NCBI RefSeq assembly: GCF_002896875.1
Contig: NZ_CP023278.1
Coordinates: 6,578,501 to 6,642,500 of the forward strand
Length of the DNA: 64,000 nucleotides
DNA from: Nostoc sp. CENA543
Lineage (GTDB): Bacteria > Cyanobacteriota > Cyanobacteriia > Cyanobacteriales > Nostocaceae
Direction: 5' to 3'
Made by a program: the position numbers and the translations under genes. The notes beneath the pieces were generated by a model. It was not told where the DNA came from and did not search any database. It was given only the letters and a program-made list of their open reading frames with translations. Below, piece by piece: positions 16,976-26,060 of this stretch; the stretch's first letter is position 1; each line of letters opens with the position of its first letter.

Positions 16976-17803
16976 CTAAACTAGACTCGCCCAAATAAAG
17001 GCGAATACCATAGCAGCGATCGCACCAATTAAAGTGTTAAAAATATTAACAACTTCATTTGTTAACCAAGTGTATTTAGCTTGCAAGGTTGCGCCAATTA
17101 CACTTTCTAGGTTTGTGGCAATAAATGCTGCTACGACACACCACAGTATACCCATCGGTGTAACTAAACTCACACCCCAGCCTAAAATAGCGATCGCAAC
17201 GGAAGCTACTACACCCGCTAAAGTCCCCTCTAAACTGACTGCGCCTTCTGTTCCTCTGGCTACTGGTTGTAGTGTCGTAATTAAAAAAGTCCTTTTACCG
17301 TAGGCTTTACCAACTTCACTAGCACAGGTGTCAGATAATTTGGTGCTAAAACTCGCCACATAACCCAACATCAAAAGGGATTGGGGACTGGGGATTAGGG
17401 ATTGGGGACTGGGTACAATTCCGGTATTAATTAGCCCCAAGCCGACAGCACATAAAGCCGCAGTCAAAGCCGAACCCCAAACGTTTTCCGGGCCTCTTAC
17501 ACCTGAACGCTTTTCCGCTATCCCTTCGGCTTCTTTTTGTGCTAAACCAATGCGTGTCACACCAGAACCTACTAAAAAATAAAACGCTACCACTAAATAT
17601 CCCTGCCAGCCGAGAGTCCCCCAAACCAATACACCCAATATCCCAGCGTGGAGTATTCCTGCCGGAGTCAACAGCTTTTTGGGAACAAACCAAACGAAAC
17701 TCAACAAGATGGCGTTCAGTGCTATTCCTACTAACCAAGGATTGGCAGAGCTAATTAATGAGATCATCAGCAATAAACTATGGTAGTGTTGCCCAGATAT
17801 CAA
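16976..17803 (-). CDS. DUF92/TIGR00297 integral membrane protein, VTE6-like phytyl-phosphate kinase
   Basis: A 275-residue, multi-helix membrane protein of the DUF92 family. The plant and cyanobacterial members (VTE6) phosphorylate phytyl phosphate for tocopherol and phylloquinone synthesis. Landmarks are LTPAGILHAGILGVLVW, GSGVTRIG, MLGYVASFSTKLSDTCASEVGKAYGK, GTEGAVSLEGTLAG and NLESVIGATLQAK. Residues about 127-141 (IVPSPQSLIPSPQSL) are encoded by an STRR heptamer tract at 17377-17413 that keeps the frame; this loop is foreign to the family. The first residues before MISLISSANPW may not be translated, since a later Met is also plausible. Confidence 0.85.
   Translation of the reverse strand: MISGQHYHSLLLMISLISSANPWLVGIALNAILLSFVWFVPKKLLTPAGILHAGILGVLVWGTLGWQGYLVVAFYFLVGSGVTRIGLAQKEAEGIAEKRSGVRGPENVWGSALTAALCAVGLGLINTGIVPSPQSLIPSPQSLLMLGYVASFSTKLSDTCASEVGKAYGKRTFLITTLQPVARGTEGAVSLEGTLAGVVASVAIAILGWGVSLVTPMGILWCVVAAFIATNLESVIGATLQAKYTWLTNEVVNIFNTLIGAIAAMVFAFIWASLV
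17377..17413. repeat. STRR heptamer tract inside a coding region
   Basis: Five tandem heptamers (GGGATTG, GGGACTG, GGGATTA, GGGATTG, GGGACTG). Read on the minus strand they encode two IPSPQSL heptads within the DUF92 membrane protein. Identical heptamers are otherwise intergenic in this window (for example 16641-16671). Confidence 0.85.
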
Positions 17804-17858
17804 CCAGAATAGCGAATTTTAACGTGAATTCGATGAGTATTTGTGACCTCACCCCCAA

Positions 17859-17881
17859 CCCCTCTCCTTGTAGGAGAGGGG
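17859..17881. terminator. G/C-rich hairpin CCCCTCTCC/GGAGAGGGG
   Basis: Perfect 9-bp arms with a 5-base loop (TTGTA), between the start of the DUF92 gene and the VOC gene. There is no T-run after it, and similar hairpins recur at 13057, 47038, 54362 and 57277. It is therefore more likely the core of a dispersed repeat than a dedicated terminator. The rest of 17804-18123 shows no gene. Confidence 0.45.
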
Positions 17882-18123
17882 CGTAAAACCCAAACTTTTC
17901 ATTGCTCAACAGCAGAATTTAGCCCACAGTCAGCAATTGACAGGATTCAGGCATTTTCTTCACTTTACCTCCCCATCCCAAAGTGCATAGTTTATATTTT
18001 CTTTACAGGTTAGAGCAGAACCAACAGGCAAAATTGCTAAAAATTATGTGTAGGGCAAAAGTAGAGAATAAAAAATCACCCTAATACTCCCATGCCCAAT
18101 GCCCAATTCCCCATACCCAATTT

Positions 18124-18555
18124 ATGAACCAAACCATATTTCATCTTGCTTTCCCCGTGACTGATATTCCTCAAGCCAAGGCTTATTATGTTGATGGTTT
18201 AGGCTGCACAGCCGGGCGAGAAAACCCCCAAGCCCTCATTCTCAATCTTTATGGACATCAACTCGTAGCCCATCTCACGAAAGAACCATTAACCCGTCAA
18301 CGCACTATTTACCCCAGACACTTTGGCTTAATTTTCGCTGAAGAAACCGACTGGGAAGAACTACTAGAAAGGGCGCAACAAAGACAGCTCTTATTTCGTG
18401 AAGAACCCAAGAATCGCTTTGTGGGAAGTACCTTAGAACATCGCACCTTTTTCTTAGAAGATCCGTTTAATAATTTAATGGAGTTTAAATATTATCGTCA
18501 TGTAGAAGCAATTTTCGGCAGTCAAGAATATGCCCAAATAGGTGATAGAAAGTAA
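18124..18555 (+). CDS. VOC/glyoxalase-family protein
   Basis: A 143-residue vicinal-oxygen-chelate fold protein. The two beta-alpha-beta modules begin with IFHLAFPVTDIPQAKAYY and IYPRHFGLIFAEETDWEEL. The metal ligands are probably the His in each first strand plus the Glu in NNLMEFKYY. Members are lyases or dioxygenases; this length and the RTFFLEDPFNNLMEFKYY ending match small cyanobacterial homologues of unknown reaction. It stands alone between two STRR tracts (one immediately after its stop, 18562-18596). Confidence 0.82.
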   Translation: MNQTIFHLAFPVTDIPQAKAYYVDGLGCTAGRENPQALILNLYGHQLVAHLTKEPLTRQRTIYPRHFGLIFAEETDWEELLERAQQRQLLFREEPKNRFVGSTLEHRTFFLEDPFNNLMEFKYYRHVEAIFGSQEYAQIGDRK

Positions 18556-18561
18556 TACAAT

Positions 18562-18596
18562 TTTGGATTTTAGATTTTAGATTTTGGATTTGGAAT
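18562..18596. repeat. STRR heptamer tract (TTTTGGA/TTTTAGA units)
   Basis: Five heptamers of TTTTGGA or TTTTAGA type immediately after the VOC gene. The same motif follows the gene at 19787-20242 (20248-20279) and flanks 63342-63370 and 63500-63535. Confidence 0.75.
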
Positions 18597-18657
18597 GATT
18601 GCTGTTGAGCTTTTGAAAAGTCTCTTTGTCGTAATCCTTTGCCAAATTGGTATAAGA

Positions 18658-19335
18658 TTATCCAGCCTCTAGTCCCCATTCTCTACTTTCTACTTCCAAC
18701 CCATACAAATTAGTTGAATTCTCTACATTTAGCTTGACTGGTTCTGCTAAGGCTTTGGCTACTTCTGCTATACAACGAGAATCTGTCAGCATCCATGAAT
18801 GTAAGGCTACTGGAATGATTACTTCTTTACCCAGAGGCATTTTAGAGCTATGTGCCGGAATAATCATTAAATCGTAATTTGTCCAAATCGAAGTGAAATT
18901 TAACTGCTGTAACATCATCACATCAGCATTTAAATCACTCAGCAATTCGCTATTAGGACGCATTTGCATACAACCAGGAAGCTGAGACGCATAGGCGACA
19001 ACAGTGCCATTATGAGGCGAAGAAATTGTGATAAACCGTTGTACTCGCTTAATGCCTTCTAAACGCTGTATGTAGTAACGACTGACAATTCCACCCATAC
19101 TAAAGCCCACTATATCCAAGGCTTGTTCTGGTGCAAAAGTTTTGTTAATATAGCCAGCTAGTTGCTGTGCTAAAACATCTAGACCAGCTGCACCATTATT
19201 TGGTACTAAATCCAGTGAATGTACAGGCCAGCCTTGTTTGCCTAGAAAAACAGCCATTTCATCAAAGACGGCTTCTGTATCAGTAATGCCATGCACCAAC
19301 ACAACAGGGTTACGTTGTTGGTTTTGTGTGTTCAT
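18658..19335 (-). CDS. Alpha/beta-hydrolase lipase (triacylglycerol lipase-like)
   Basis: A 225-residue alpha/beta hydrolase similar to small bacterial lipases. PVVLVHGITDTEAVFDEM supplies the oxyanion-hole region, LDIVGFSMGGIVSRYYI holds the nucleophile Ser (GFSMG), and SSPHNGTVVAYASQLPGCMQM follows as in LipA-type lipases. The catalytic Asp and His are likely in VDLMIIPAHSS-like and VALHSWM regions. No secretion signal is evident. The last residues (YGLEVESREWGLEAG) are encoded by an STRR-like tract and are probably a recent C-terminal extension. Substrate is unknown. Confidence 0.83.
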   Translation of the reverse strand: MNTQNQQRNPVVLVHGITDTEAVFDEMAVFLGKQGWPVHSLDLVPNNGAAGLDVLAQQLAGYINKTFAPEQALDIVGFSMGGIVSRYYIQRLEGIKRVQRFITISSPHNGTVVAYASQLPGCMQMRPNSELLSDLNADVMMLQQLNFTSIWTNYDLMIIPAHSSKMPLGKEVIIPVALHSWMLTDSRCIAEVAKALAEPVKLNVENSTNLYGLEVESREWGLEAG

Positions 19336-19433
19336 ATTTGATTCTTTCTGTATCCATGATGTAGAAAATCTAACTCAGTCAGATTCGTCCTGAAAGCCAA
19401 ATTATGACACTCTCCTGACTGGATGAGGAATTG

Positions 19434-19484
19434 GTCAGTAGTCAGTAGTCCATAGTCCATAGTCAACAGTCAATAGTCAACGGT
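19434..19484. repeat. STRR heptamer tract (CATAGTC/AATAGTC units)
   Basis: Seven heptamers ending in AGTC with a changing first half (AGTAGTC, CATAGTC, AACAGTC, AATAGTC) in the 451-bp gap between the lipase gene and the gene at 19787. The rest of the gap is A/T-rich, without an ORF, and must carry the promoter for the rightward gene. Confidence 0.75.
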
Positions 19485-19786
19485 TAACTGATTCATTACT
19501 GATGACTTTGGATTAGCATTAGAGAAAACAATGTTAATTTTTATTAAGCAAGCTTTCAGAATCTTGCTTTAGATTGGGATAAAATTTAATAATTAGTCTT
19601 CAGTATTGACAAGTTGCACAGTGCTGGGCAGCAAGATTTGAGACTATTCTCCGTCTAATAGGCTTGATGAAGACCAAACCGTTGTGGTTTGATAAAAAGT
19701 AGAGAATCATCATAAAACGTAGTATTGTGACGTAATTTTTAACATTACGGTCGGTTTTACAGATAAGGAATTCAGGAGTAATTATC

Positions 19787-20242
19787 ATGTTCGGGTTTAT
19801 CAAAAAACTAATCGCTGGCATCATCAGCTTTATTACCGGATTTTTACCTGGTAAGAAAAGTGGTGGCTACTATCTACAACTAGAAGAAACTGGTACTGGA
19901 TCAGCACCAGTAGCTGCACCTGCACCTGCACCTAAACCTGCTGTTGAAGCATCCAATGGTAATGGTAAGGCAGCAAAAGCAGCAGAAACTCCTAAGTCTG
20001 AGTCTGCTTCTACTCCCGTGAAAGCAGCAAAGAAAGAAGCTTCTCAGAATGGCAAAACTGCTCCATCTGCACCCGCACCCGCACCTGCACCAGTTGCTAC
20101 TAAACCTGCTACACCTACTGAAACCACATTTGCACCCAAGTACCTCATTCCTTCTGCTAGCGGCTCAAATGGCCGTCGTCGTCCTGGTGCTAATATGAGT
20201 AGCTATTTGGATATGGCGCGTCAAGTAAAAACTCCTGGCTAG
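19787..20242 (+). CDS. Hypothetical Ala/Pro-rich protein with amphipathic N-terminal helix
   Basis: A 151-residue protein not assigned to a named family. The N-terminus MFGFIKKLIAGIISFITGFL is an amphipathic or membrane-inserting helix, followed by PGKKSGGYYLQLEE. The middle (about 45-120) is low-complexity, rich in Ala, Pro and Lys, with APAPAPK-type runs, and is probably disordered. The C-terminus is conserved-looking (PKYLIPSASGSNGRRRPGAN, SYLDMARQVK). An AGGAGTAATTATC ribosome-binding stretch precedes the ATG. The layout suggests a membrane-tethered linker or peripheral protein. It appears to be transcribed alone. Confidence 0.75.
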   Translation: MFGFIKKLIAGIISFITGFLPGKKSGGYYLQLEETGTGSAPVAAPAPAPKPAVEASNGNGKAAKAAETPKSESASTPVKAAKKEASQNGKTAPSAPAPAPAPVATKPATPTETTFAPKYLIPSASGSNGRRRPGANMSSYLDMARQVKTPG

Positions 20243-20338
20243 GGAATTTTGGATTTTAGATTTTGGATTTTGGATTTAAAGTTTTGCTCAAATAGAACTA
20301 GTAATCCAAAGTTGGTATTACAGGACACTAGACAAGAA

Positions 20339-21469
20339 TTAATGGTTTTGCGCCATGTCTTTGTTAAATATCAGTCCACTATATAAATGAAATGCTGGGT
20401 CCCAATAGGTCTTGTCTCTGCGAAACAGGTGAATGTGAGACTGAATGTTACCCAGCATTTCCATTTGTTCTAGAACTGTTTCGGCAAAAGGTGTAAAGTC
20501 TGACCAAATGGTGGCTTGTGGTAAATAGTTAGTCAGCCAGGTGACTAAGTTGTTCCAATTGATTCTGATGGTATTTTGACTGACTGAGGGAGTCCAGTTA
20601 CTTCTGGTGAGATTTTGATTAGCTGCGGGAGTGATTTCTAAACTTTGGTGAAAATCATAACTGCGATCGCACATTCGCAAAATACAGTGTCTTTGTGGTA
20701 AGTGTAAATCACAGAATTGGGCATAGTCTTGGGTTTTGGTTTTGCGTTCAAATTGACGATTTGCATTTACGTCAACCACTTCTTCAAAAATTGGTAATAG
20801 TCCTAATACCTGTGCTGAAACTTCCGCCCAATCAAAGGTGAGAGAACCTACTATATTTCTTTGGTCAGAGCAAATTACGGTAGGTTTTGGCTGGGATTCG
20901 GAGAAATACTGGACTTGATAGACTTGAATTTGAGCGATCGCTTTGATTGTAATCCAAAAGCAAGGTATACCTGCTTGCTGTAACTGCATTCCATAAAACT
21001 TAAGTTCACCGATGCGTCCAGCACGGTAATATTTCCAAGAACGGGTAGGAAGCAACAACCTAGCAGTATAAGCATCTAGCTGCATAATTTGGGCAAAATT
21101 AGCGGCTACTAAGTTTTTCTGCTCATTGTCGAGAGGTTCTAAGATTAACACCCCTAATTCAGTATTACTTGGTTCGGACGTAGCTTGAGCGATCGCCCGT
21201 TGTTTTTCTTCTTTCCTAATATCTTCTAGCCTTTGTAAACCCTGGCGTGTTTGCGTAACAATCTTGTTATTAGTTGTGATTAACAATAATCGCCGATAAA
21301 CTTTTTCCGCTTCAGCATATTTTCCCGAAACTTCATGCAGCCTAGCAAGATAAAACACTACCCAAGGATTATCAGGCGAATCTTGTAGTAGTGGTTTGAG
21401 TAATTTCGCTGCTGTTTTATAGTCTTTATTTTCAAAAGCGATCGCAATTTGTTCAATCATTTTAGTCAA
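20339..21469 (-). CDS. TPR-domain protein of unknown function
   Basis: A 376-residue protein with two or three N-terminal TPR motifs (IAIAFENKDYKTAAKLLKPLL, NPWVVFYLARLHEVSGKYAEAEKVY, about residues 5-85). A longer region that I do not recognise follows. It has a mixed alpha/beta core (ELGVLILEPL, YGMQLQQAGIPCFWITIKAI, QYFSESQPKPTVICSDQR, LTFDWAEVSAQVLGLLP) and the segment CDLHLPQRHCILRMCDRSYDF. No membrane segment or enzyme signature is visible. The start codon abuts an STRR tract (21464-21513), so the promoter must lie within or beyond repeated sequence. Confidence 0.75.
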   Translation of the reverse strand: MTKMIEQIAIAFENKDYKTAAKLLKPLLQDSPDNPWVVFYLARLHEVSGKYAEAEKVYRRLLLITTNNKIVTQTRQGLQRLEDIRKEEKQRAIAQATSEPSNTELGVLILEPLDNEQKNLVAANFAQIMQLDAYTARLLLPTRSWKYYRAGRIGELKFYGMQLQQAGIPCFWITIKAIAQIQVYQVQYFSESQPKPTVICSDQRNIVGSLTFDWAEVSAQVLGLLPIFEEVVDVNANRQFERKTKTQDYAQFCDLHLPQRHCILRMCDRSYDFHQSLEITPAANQNLTRSNWTPSVSQNTIRINWNNLVTWLTNYLPQATIWSDFTPFAETVLEQMEMLGNIQSHIHLFRRDKTYWDPAFHLYSGLIFNKDMAQNH

Positions 21470-21513
21470 TAGTCATTAGTCATTAGTCATTAGTCATTAG
21501 TCATTAGTTATTA
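21464..21513. repeat. STRR heptamer tract (ATTAGTC units)
   Basis: Six to seven tandem ATTAGTC heptamers directly at the 5' end of the TPR gene, overlapping its first codons. A near-copy is at 49631-49678. Confidence 0.85.
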
Positions 21514-21562
21514 ATACTTCTTCCCTCTTGTCTACCTTGTCCCCCTTGCCTCCCATTTACAT

Positions 21563-22270
21563 TTATACTTCACAGGCTGCGGAAATTAGGGATAATGCTA
21601 CTATTGGGGCTGTGACGGCTCTGAGGATGCGACGACCTAAAGATACTGGTTGAAATCCTGATGCGATCGCTTCTGCAATTTCTTTGTCTGTCCAGCCGCC
21701 TTCGGGGCCAGTAGCAATCACGACATCACCAGTAATTGGCTTAATTAAGTTTTGGAGATGATGATATTCACCGCGTGCTTCACAAATATAGCGGTGGTTT
21801 GCTGTGCTATTAGTTACAGCTTCTTTAAATGTTACAGGCTCTAGAATTGTCGGGACAAAAGCACGTTCTGATTGTTCGGCGGCTTCTGCGGCGATGCGTC
21901 GCCAACGTTCTAGCTTTTGGGGACTAGGATTTAATAGAGTGCGATCGCTCAATACTGGTGCAATACAGGCTACACCCAACTCAGTACAACTCCGCACTAC
22001 TTCCTCAAAACCACTACCTTTGGGTAAAGCCATCATTAAAGTAATGGCTACAGGTAACTCAGTGGCGACAACTAGGGATTTTAATACTTGTGCTTGTTCG
22101 GCGTTAATCTGCGCTAACCACCACTTACCCAAGCCATCCATAGCAATAAATTGCTCACCTTCACGCAAACGTAACACCCGCTTTAGGTAATGTTCTTGTT
22201 GTGGTGTGAGTAAAATTTGGTTTTCTTGGAGTTGGGAAGGTGCAATGGTAATTCGTTGTAGTTGAGCCAT
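21563..22270 (-). CDS. rsmE: 16S rRNA (uracil-1498-N3)-methyltransferase
   Basis: A 235-residue SPOUT-class methyltransferase that methylates U1498 of 16S rRNA using S-adenosylmethionine. The N-terminal PUA-like part has QRITIAPSQL and HYLKRVLRLREGEQF. The knotted cofactor-binding part shows LMMALPKGSGFEEVVRSCTELG, then VVIATGPEGGWTDKEI and SLGRRILRAVTAPIVAL, all diagnostic of RsmE. Length matches the family. The DUF6887 gene lies upstream on the same strand, about 40 bp away, so co-transcription is possible. Confidence 0.93.
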   Translation of the reverse strand: MAQLQRITIAPSQLQENQILLTPQQEHYLKRVLRLREGEQFIAMDGLGKWWLAQINAEQAQVLKSLVVATELPVAITLMMALPKGSGFEEVVRSCTELGVACIAPVLSDRTLLNPSPQKLERWRRIAAEAAEQSERAFVPTILEPVTFKEAVTNSTANHRYICEARGEYHHLQNLIKPITGDVVIATGPEGGWTDKEIAEAIASGFQPVSLGRRILRAVTAPIVALSLISAACEV

Positions 22271-22311
22271 GAGATGGTGAAAGTTGAAGTTATTTACACT
22301 TCAGCTTATTT

Positions 22312-22512
22312 TTAGCTATTTCCTTGTAAACGTCGCTTATCCTCAATTAATTCCTGTAGCTTTCCGGCTTCTTCAACTGTATAGAATTTCTGATTCGGTT
22401 CAGATGTAATTTTATCCATCAAAGCGTGAAAAGCTTCTGTATCGTTGCGATGTTTTAAAAGATAAGCTTTCAACTCTGACTTATTCATTTTTGCAAAGTC
22501 AGGTTTTGTCAT
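22312..22512 (-). CDS. Small DUF6887-family protein
   Basis: A 66-residue charged helical protein (MTKPDFAKMNKSELKAYLLKHRNDTEAFHALMDK in pieces, then FYTVEEAGKLQELIEDKRR). It matches the pattern of small cyanobacterial DUF6887 proteins, which often occur next to small DUF6888 genes. No DUF6888-like ORF is next to it here. It is followed by rsmE. Function is unknown; a toxin-antitoxin-like role has no support in this sequence. Confidence 0.7.
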   Translation of the reverse strand: MTKPDFAKMNKSELKAYLLKHRNDTEAFHALMDKITSEPNQKFYTVEEAGKLQELIEDKRRLQGNS

Positions 22513-22568
22513 TTAATCTAGGCAGTTCAATATCAGATAAGTAGAACAGTGTAAATAATTAAAGGTTT

Positions 22569-22614
22569 GTAGTAAGGACTTTAGTCCTCTCATAAGGACT
22601 AAAGTCCTTACTAC
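22569..22614. repeat. Perfect 20-bp palindrome (dispersed hairpin)
   Basis: Arms GTAGTAAGGACTTTAGTCCT (22569-22588) and its exact complement (22595-22614) with loop CTCATA. It would form a very stable hairpin between sir and the DUF6887 gene. It sits after the sir stop codon, so it could serve as its terminator, although no T-run follows; it has the look of a mobile palindromic repeat. Confidence 0.7.
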
Positions 22615-22712
22615 GAACTAAATGCAATTTTTTACATTACTTTACATAGTTTGGTTTTTTCAAGTCGTCATAGTTAATTTCGGGGGAACATTAATTATTC
22701 CCCCAAATATCT

Positions 22713-24662
22713 TTATGGAAGAGTCTGGAAGTAAGCTTCTAAGGCTTCTTTGACTAAATCAGTCATTGATCTTCCTTGACTAGTGGCTGTAGTTTTCAGC
22801 TTGGCGTACAAATCATCATGGAGGCTGACGCGGTATCTAGCTTTGCGAGATTTTGACGCAGCTTTAGGTGCTTCTGGTTCTACGGTGACTGCTGCTTCTG
22901 GTTCGTACTGGCTAGCAAATTCACGAATCGCATCAAAGCCGACGCGATCGCAAAAATCACCAAAGCTTTCTTCAGGTGTGCGAGACTGCTTAAAGTAGAC
23001 AAAAATTGGCTCTAAGAAGCTTTCTATATCGTTATGGTGTAGCTTCTCTACATAAGGCTGTGCTAGGCGTGTTTGATTTGGTGAACCACCCAACCACACT
23101 TGATAACTTTCCGGCGCGCTACCTACAAAACCTAATTCTGCCATGTAAGGACGAGCGCAACCATTGGGACAGCCGGTCATCCTTACCACAAAATGTTCAT
23201 TTTGTAAACCGACTTTATCTAAAACTGCGCGAATTCTCTCTAAAATTCCAGGGATGGCTCTTTCTGACTCGGTGATGGCTAAACCGCAAGTTGGTAAAGC
23301 GGGACAAGCCATTGCATAGCGGACGAGAGAGTCAATGGTGTTGGGGTCAGAAACTACGCCGCAACGGTCGAGAATAGCTTGAATTGCAGCTTTATTTTCC
23401 GGTGCGATTTCGTAGAAAATCAGGTTTTGGTTGGCTGTGAGGCGGATGGGTAAGTTAAATTGCTCGACAATTTCCCGTAAGGCTGTCTTTAATTTAAATG
23501 AACCTTCGTCTTTGACGCGACCATTATCAATGGAAATTCCCAAGAATAAATTACCATCACCTTGTTCGTGCCAACCCAAGAAGTCATGATATTTAAATTC
23601 TGGTAATTCTTGGAAAGGTGCGAGGGGTTTACCAAAATATTCTTCCACTTTGGCGCGGAACTTATCAACACCCCAGTCATTGATTAAGTATTTTAACCTA
23701 GCGTGTCTGCGGTCAGTGCGATCGCCGTAATCTCTTTGTGTAGCGACAATGGCTTTCACTGCATCATACACATCAGCTTTATCTACATAGCCGATGGGGT
23801 CTGCAATTCTGGCGAAGGTTTCTTCTTTGTTGTGGGTTCTACCCAAGCCACCACCAGCAAAGATATTAAAGCCTTGCAGTTCGCCTTGGGGATCAGTTAT
23901 CACGACTAAAGTCAGGTCTTGGGAATATAAGTCAATGGAATTATCCCCAGGAACTGTCACACTCACCTTGAACTTACGCGGCATATAATATGTGCCGTAG
24001 ATGGGTTCTTCTGTGTCGTGAATAATTGTGCCATTACCGTTACGAACTCTAGCTGCTTTTACTTCTGGATTTTCTTCCGCGCTGATAGCTTTTTCGCCAT
24101 CTAACCAGATTTCGTAATAAGCACCGGTTTGGGGTGAGAGTAAATCAGCAATATTTTGGGCATACTCCCAAGCATACTGATACTCAGGCTGATTTTTAAA
24201 GGGGGCTGGGGGAGCCATGACGTTGCGGTTGATGTCACCACAAGCACCCAAAGTTGAACCGAGATTTTTAATTATTGTAGCGATCGCGGCTTTGAGATTC
24301 TTCTTTAAAATCCCGTGGAGTTGGAAACCTTGACGAGTCGTTGCTCGTAGAGTATGGTTGCCATATTCATCAGCTAGCTTGTCTAAAGCCAAATATAACT
24401 GCGGCGGTACTAAACCACCAGGGTTTTTTGTCCGCAGCATAAATTGATAATCTTTCTCTTGTCCCTTAACACGGTTATCGCGGTTATCTTGTTGATAAGA
24501 ACCGTGAAACTTGAGAATTTGGATTGCGTCTTCACTAAAGTGAGTAGTATCCTCAAGTATCTGCGTTGCTACGGGTTCGCGTAAAAAATTACTGTTTTCT
24601 TTAATTCCTTCAACTTTAGAAGGTTTGCGGCTGGTGAGAGGGGGAGGAGCGGATTTAACCAT
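22713..24662 (-). CDS. sir: Ferredoxin-sulfite reductase with C-terminal ribbon-helix-helix extension
   Basis: Reduces sulfite to sulfide with ferredoxin, using siroheme and a 4Fe-4S cluster, for cysteine synthesis. The 649-residue protein has two ferredoxin-like/siroheme half-domains ([48 protein letters not shown]). The cluster cysteines lie in [16 protein letters not shown] and [16 protein letters not shown]. Residues about 610-649 ([20 protein letters not shown], then [15 protein letters not shown]) form a ribbon-helix-helix/Arc-like tail after an Ala/Glu linker. That tail is not part of the enzyme core and could bind DNA or oligomerise. It is a single gene with a 427-bp upstream gap. Confidence 0.95.
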   Translation of the reverse strand: MVKSAPPPLTSRKPSKVEGIKENSNFLREPVATQILEDTTHFSEDAIQILKFHGSYQQDNRDNRVKGQEKDYQFMLRTKNPGGLVPPQLYLALDKLADEYGNHTLRATTRQGFQLHGILKKNLKAAIATIIKNLGSTLGACGDINRNVMAPPAPFKNQPEYQYAWEYAQNIADLLSPQTGAYYEIWLDGEKAISAEENPEVKAARVRNGNGTIIHDTEEPIYGTYYMPRKFKVSVTVPGDNSIDLYSQDLTLVVITDPQGELQGFNIFAGGGLGRTHNKEETFARIADPIGYVDKADVYDAVKAIVATQRDYGDRTDRRHARLKYLINDWGVDKFRAKVEEYFGKPLAPFQELPEFKYHDFLGWHEQGDGNLFLGISIDNGRVKDEGSFKLKTALREIVEQFNLPIRLTANQNLIFYEIAPENKAAIQAILDRCGVVSDPNTIDSLVRYAMACPALPTCGLAITESERAIPGILERIRAVLDKVGLQNEHFVVRMTGCPNGCARPYMAELGFVGSAPESYQVWLGGSPNQTRLAQPYVEKLHHNDIESFLEPIFVYFKQSRTPEESFGDFCDRVGFDAIREFASQYEPEAAVTVEPEAPKAASKSRKARYRVSLHDDLYAKLKTTATSQGRSMTDLVKEALEAYFQTLP

Positions 24663-24925
24663 CAGAGTTCTATAGTATTCTCAATAAGGCATCGGTGATT
24701 GCCGAATTAGCAAGTGAGCAGCATAGCTGCGTTTGGTTATTACCCGTAATCCGGTCGGATAAGTGAAGAATATTTCAATACTAACACGACAAAAAGCTGG
24801 TTCTATAAGTGATTTCACACTTCATCAAACCAGCCTTCGACGTTTCTGAGTTTTTAGTGCTGAGTTAAATATATACTACACCAAGAAGCCCGAAGATCAT
24901 CACTCATTTAGTAAACTCAGTGGGG

Positions 24926-25035
24926 AATGCTGAGTAATGAGTGCTGTTAGCGGTAGCGGGGCGTTTAGCCCGTGCTGAGTAATGAGTAATAAGTAATGAG
25001 TTTTGTGAGCGGTAGCGCGGTGTTTAGCTGATGCT
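24926..25035. repeat. Dispersed GCTGTTAGCGG/GGGGCGTTTAGCC repeat, two decayed copies
   Basis: Two successive copies of TGAGTGCTGTTAGCGGTAGC and GGGGCGTTTAGCCCGTGCTGAGT, the second decayed, joined by TGAGTAATGAGTAATAAG heptamer-like sequence. It belongs to the family at 5421-5475, 5785-5893 and 55932-55990. It occupies most of the gap upstream of sir (24663-25089), where the sir promoter should also lie. Confidence 0.65.
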
Positions 25036-25089
25036 GAGAGTTAGGAAATCAATTCTACCTTGTCCACCTTGTCCCCAATCCCCAGTCCC

Positions 25090-25626
25090 CTACTTAAACC
25101 GATAACCAATACCACCATTGATGCTAACAGCAGAAGCGGGGCTATTTTCGTAGGCACGTAGCCCGACTTTGGCATTGGTGTACACTAGGAAATTGTTAGC
25201 AACCTCTGATTCCACACCAGCACCTACGACTACAGCATCCCTGTTACCCAAGGGACTAGGTGAGCCATTTTTTTCTACGAAGGAATAACCACCTGTGACA
25301 AAGGCGTTGGTGCGATTAGCAATTGGCACATCTACAGAAACTTCGGGAATAATGGCTGTGGTGTCGTCATTCCATAAAACGTTACCCCGTGCAGAGAATG
25401 GGGTGTTACCTAACTTGACGCGTCCAGTGAGATTACCACCAAAGTTAGCAGCGTCGTTATTTTGTCCCCCGTTAGTAACACCGGCGGCGATACCAGCACC
25501 CACATAACTAGCATCAGTACCTTTTTTAGTTTCAGCCGTTGCTTGACCAACATTAACTACAAAAGCAGTCATAATTACTGAGGACAATGCAGAGATTGTC
25601 ACCAAAGACTTGAGGATATTTTTCAT
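25090..25626 (-). CDS. Exported hypothetical protein, probable small outer-membrane barrel
   Basis: A 178-residue protein with a clear signal peptide (MKNILKSLVTISALSSVIMT, then AFVVNVGQATAE with AxA-like cleavage near residue 32). The mature part alternates short Gly-containing strands (YVGAGIAAGVTNGG, LTGRVKLGNTPFSARGNVLW, AIIPEVSVDVPIANRTNAFV, VVVGAGVESEVANNFLVYTNAK, INGGIGYRFK) and ends in Phe-Lys. This pattern is typical of eight-stranded outer-membrane beta-barrels of the OmpA-N/OmpW size class. It is exported to the periplasm or outer membrane by inference. It is a single gene flanked by repeats. Confidence 0.75.
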   Translation of the reverse strand: MKNILKSLVTISALSSVIMTAFVVNVGQATAETKKGTDASYVGAGIAAGVTNGGQNNDAANFGGNLTGRVKLGNTPFSARGNVLWNDDTTAIIPEVSVDVPIANRTNAFVTGGYSFVEKNGSPSPLGNRDAVVVGAGVESEVANNFLVYTNAKVGLRAYENSPASAVSINGGIGYRFK

Positions 25627-25727
25627 AATCGTGTGAAAGTTTTCTAGTTTTTCTCTTTATTTTTATAGTCGTGAAAACTGTTAAAAATGTTCCAGATATT
25701 TTGAGTAATTTATGTATGAAAAAAGGG

Positions 25728-25768
25728 TATAGGGATGTAAGGGTATAAGGGTGTAGGGGTAAGGAAGA
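25728..25768. repeat. STRR heptamer tract (AGGGTAT/AGGGGTG-like units)
   Basis: Five to six heptamers of GGGTATA, GGGTGTA or GGGGTAA type. The 434-bp gap 25627-26060 otherwise contains a second short CCCCTACACCCCCATACCCTTACACCC-like stretch at about 25920-25948 in the opposite sense, and no ORF. Confidence 0.65.
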
Positions 25769-26060
25769 ACCTATTTTTAGGCTAATAAAATGGATACTAT
25801 TTTTTACTAAGAGTATACAGTTTTAAAACTGGCACAATTTCTCTTCAAGAAATTATTGCTCATATAAGTTCTATCTTCAAAGCCTAACAGCCAATCCAAT
25901 TCGGTTAAAAATATCTTTCCCCCCTACACCCCCATACCCTTACACCCCTATTTCATCAATCTGCATATAGAAATAACAATGAAGCTGTAACAGTTACTTC
26001 AATTATGTTTACAGAGAATCTATAAAGTTAATTTTGAGTAGTTTGCATGGAGATTTAAGA

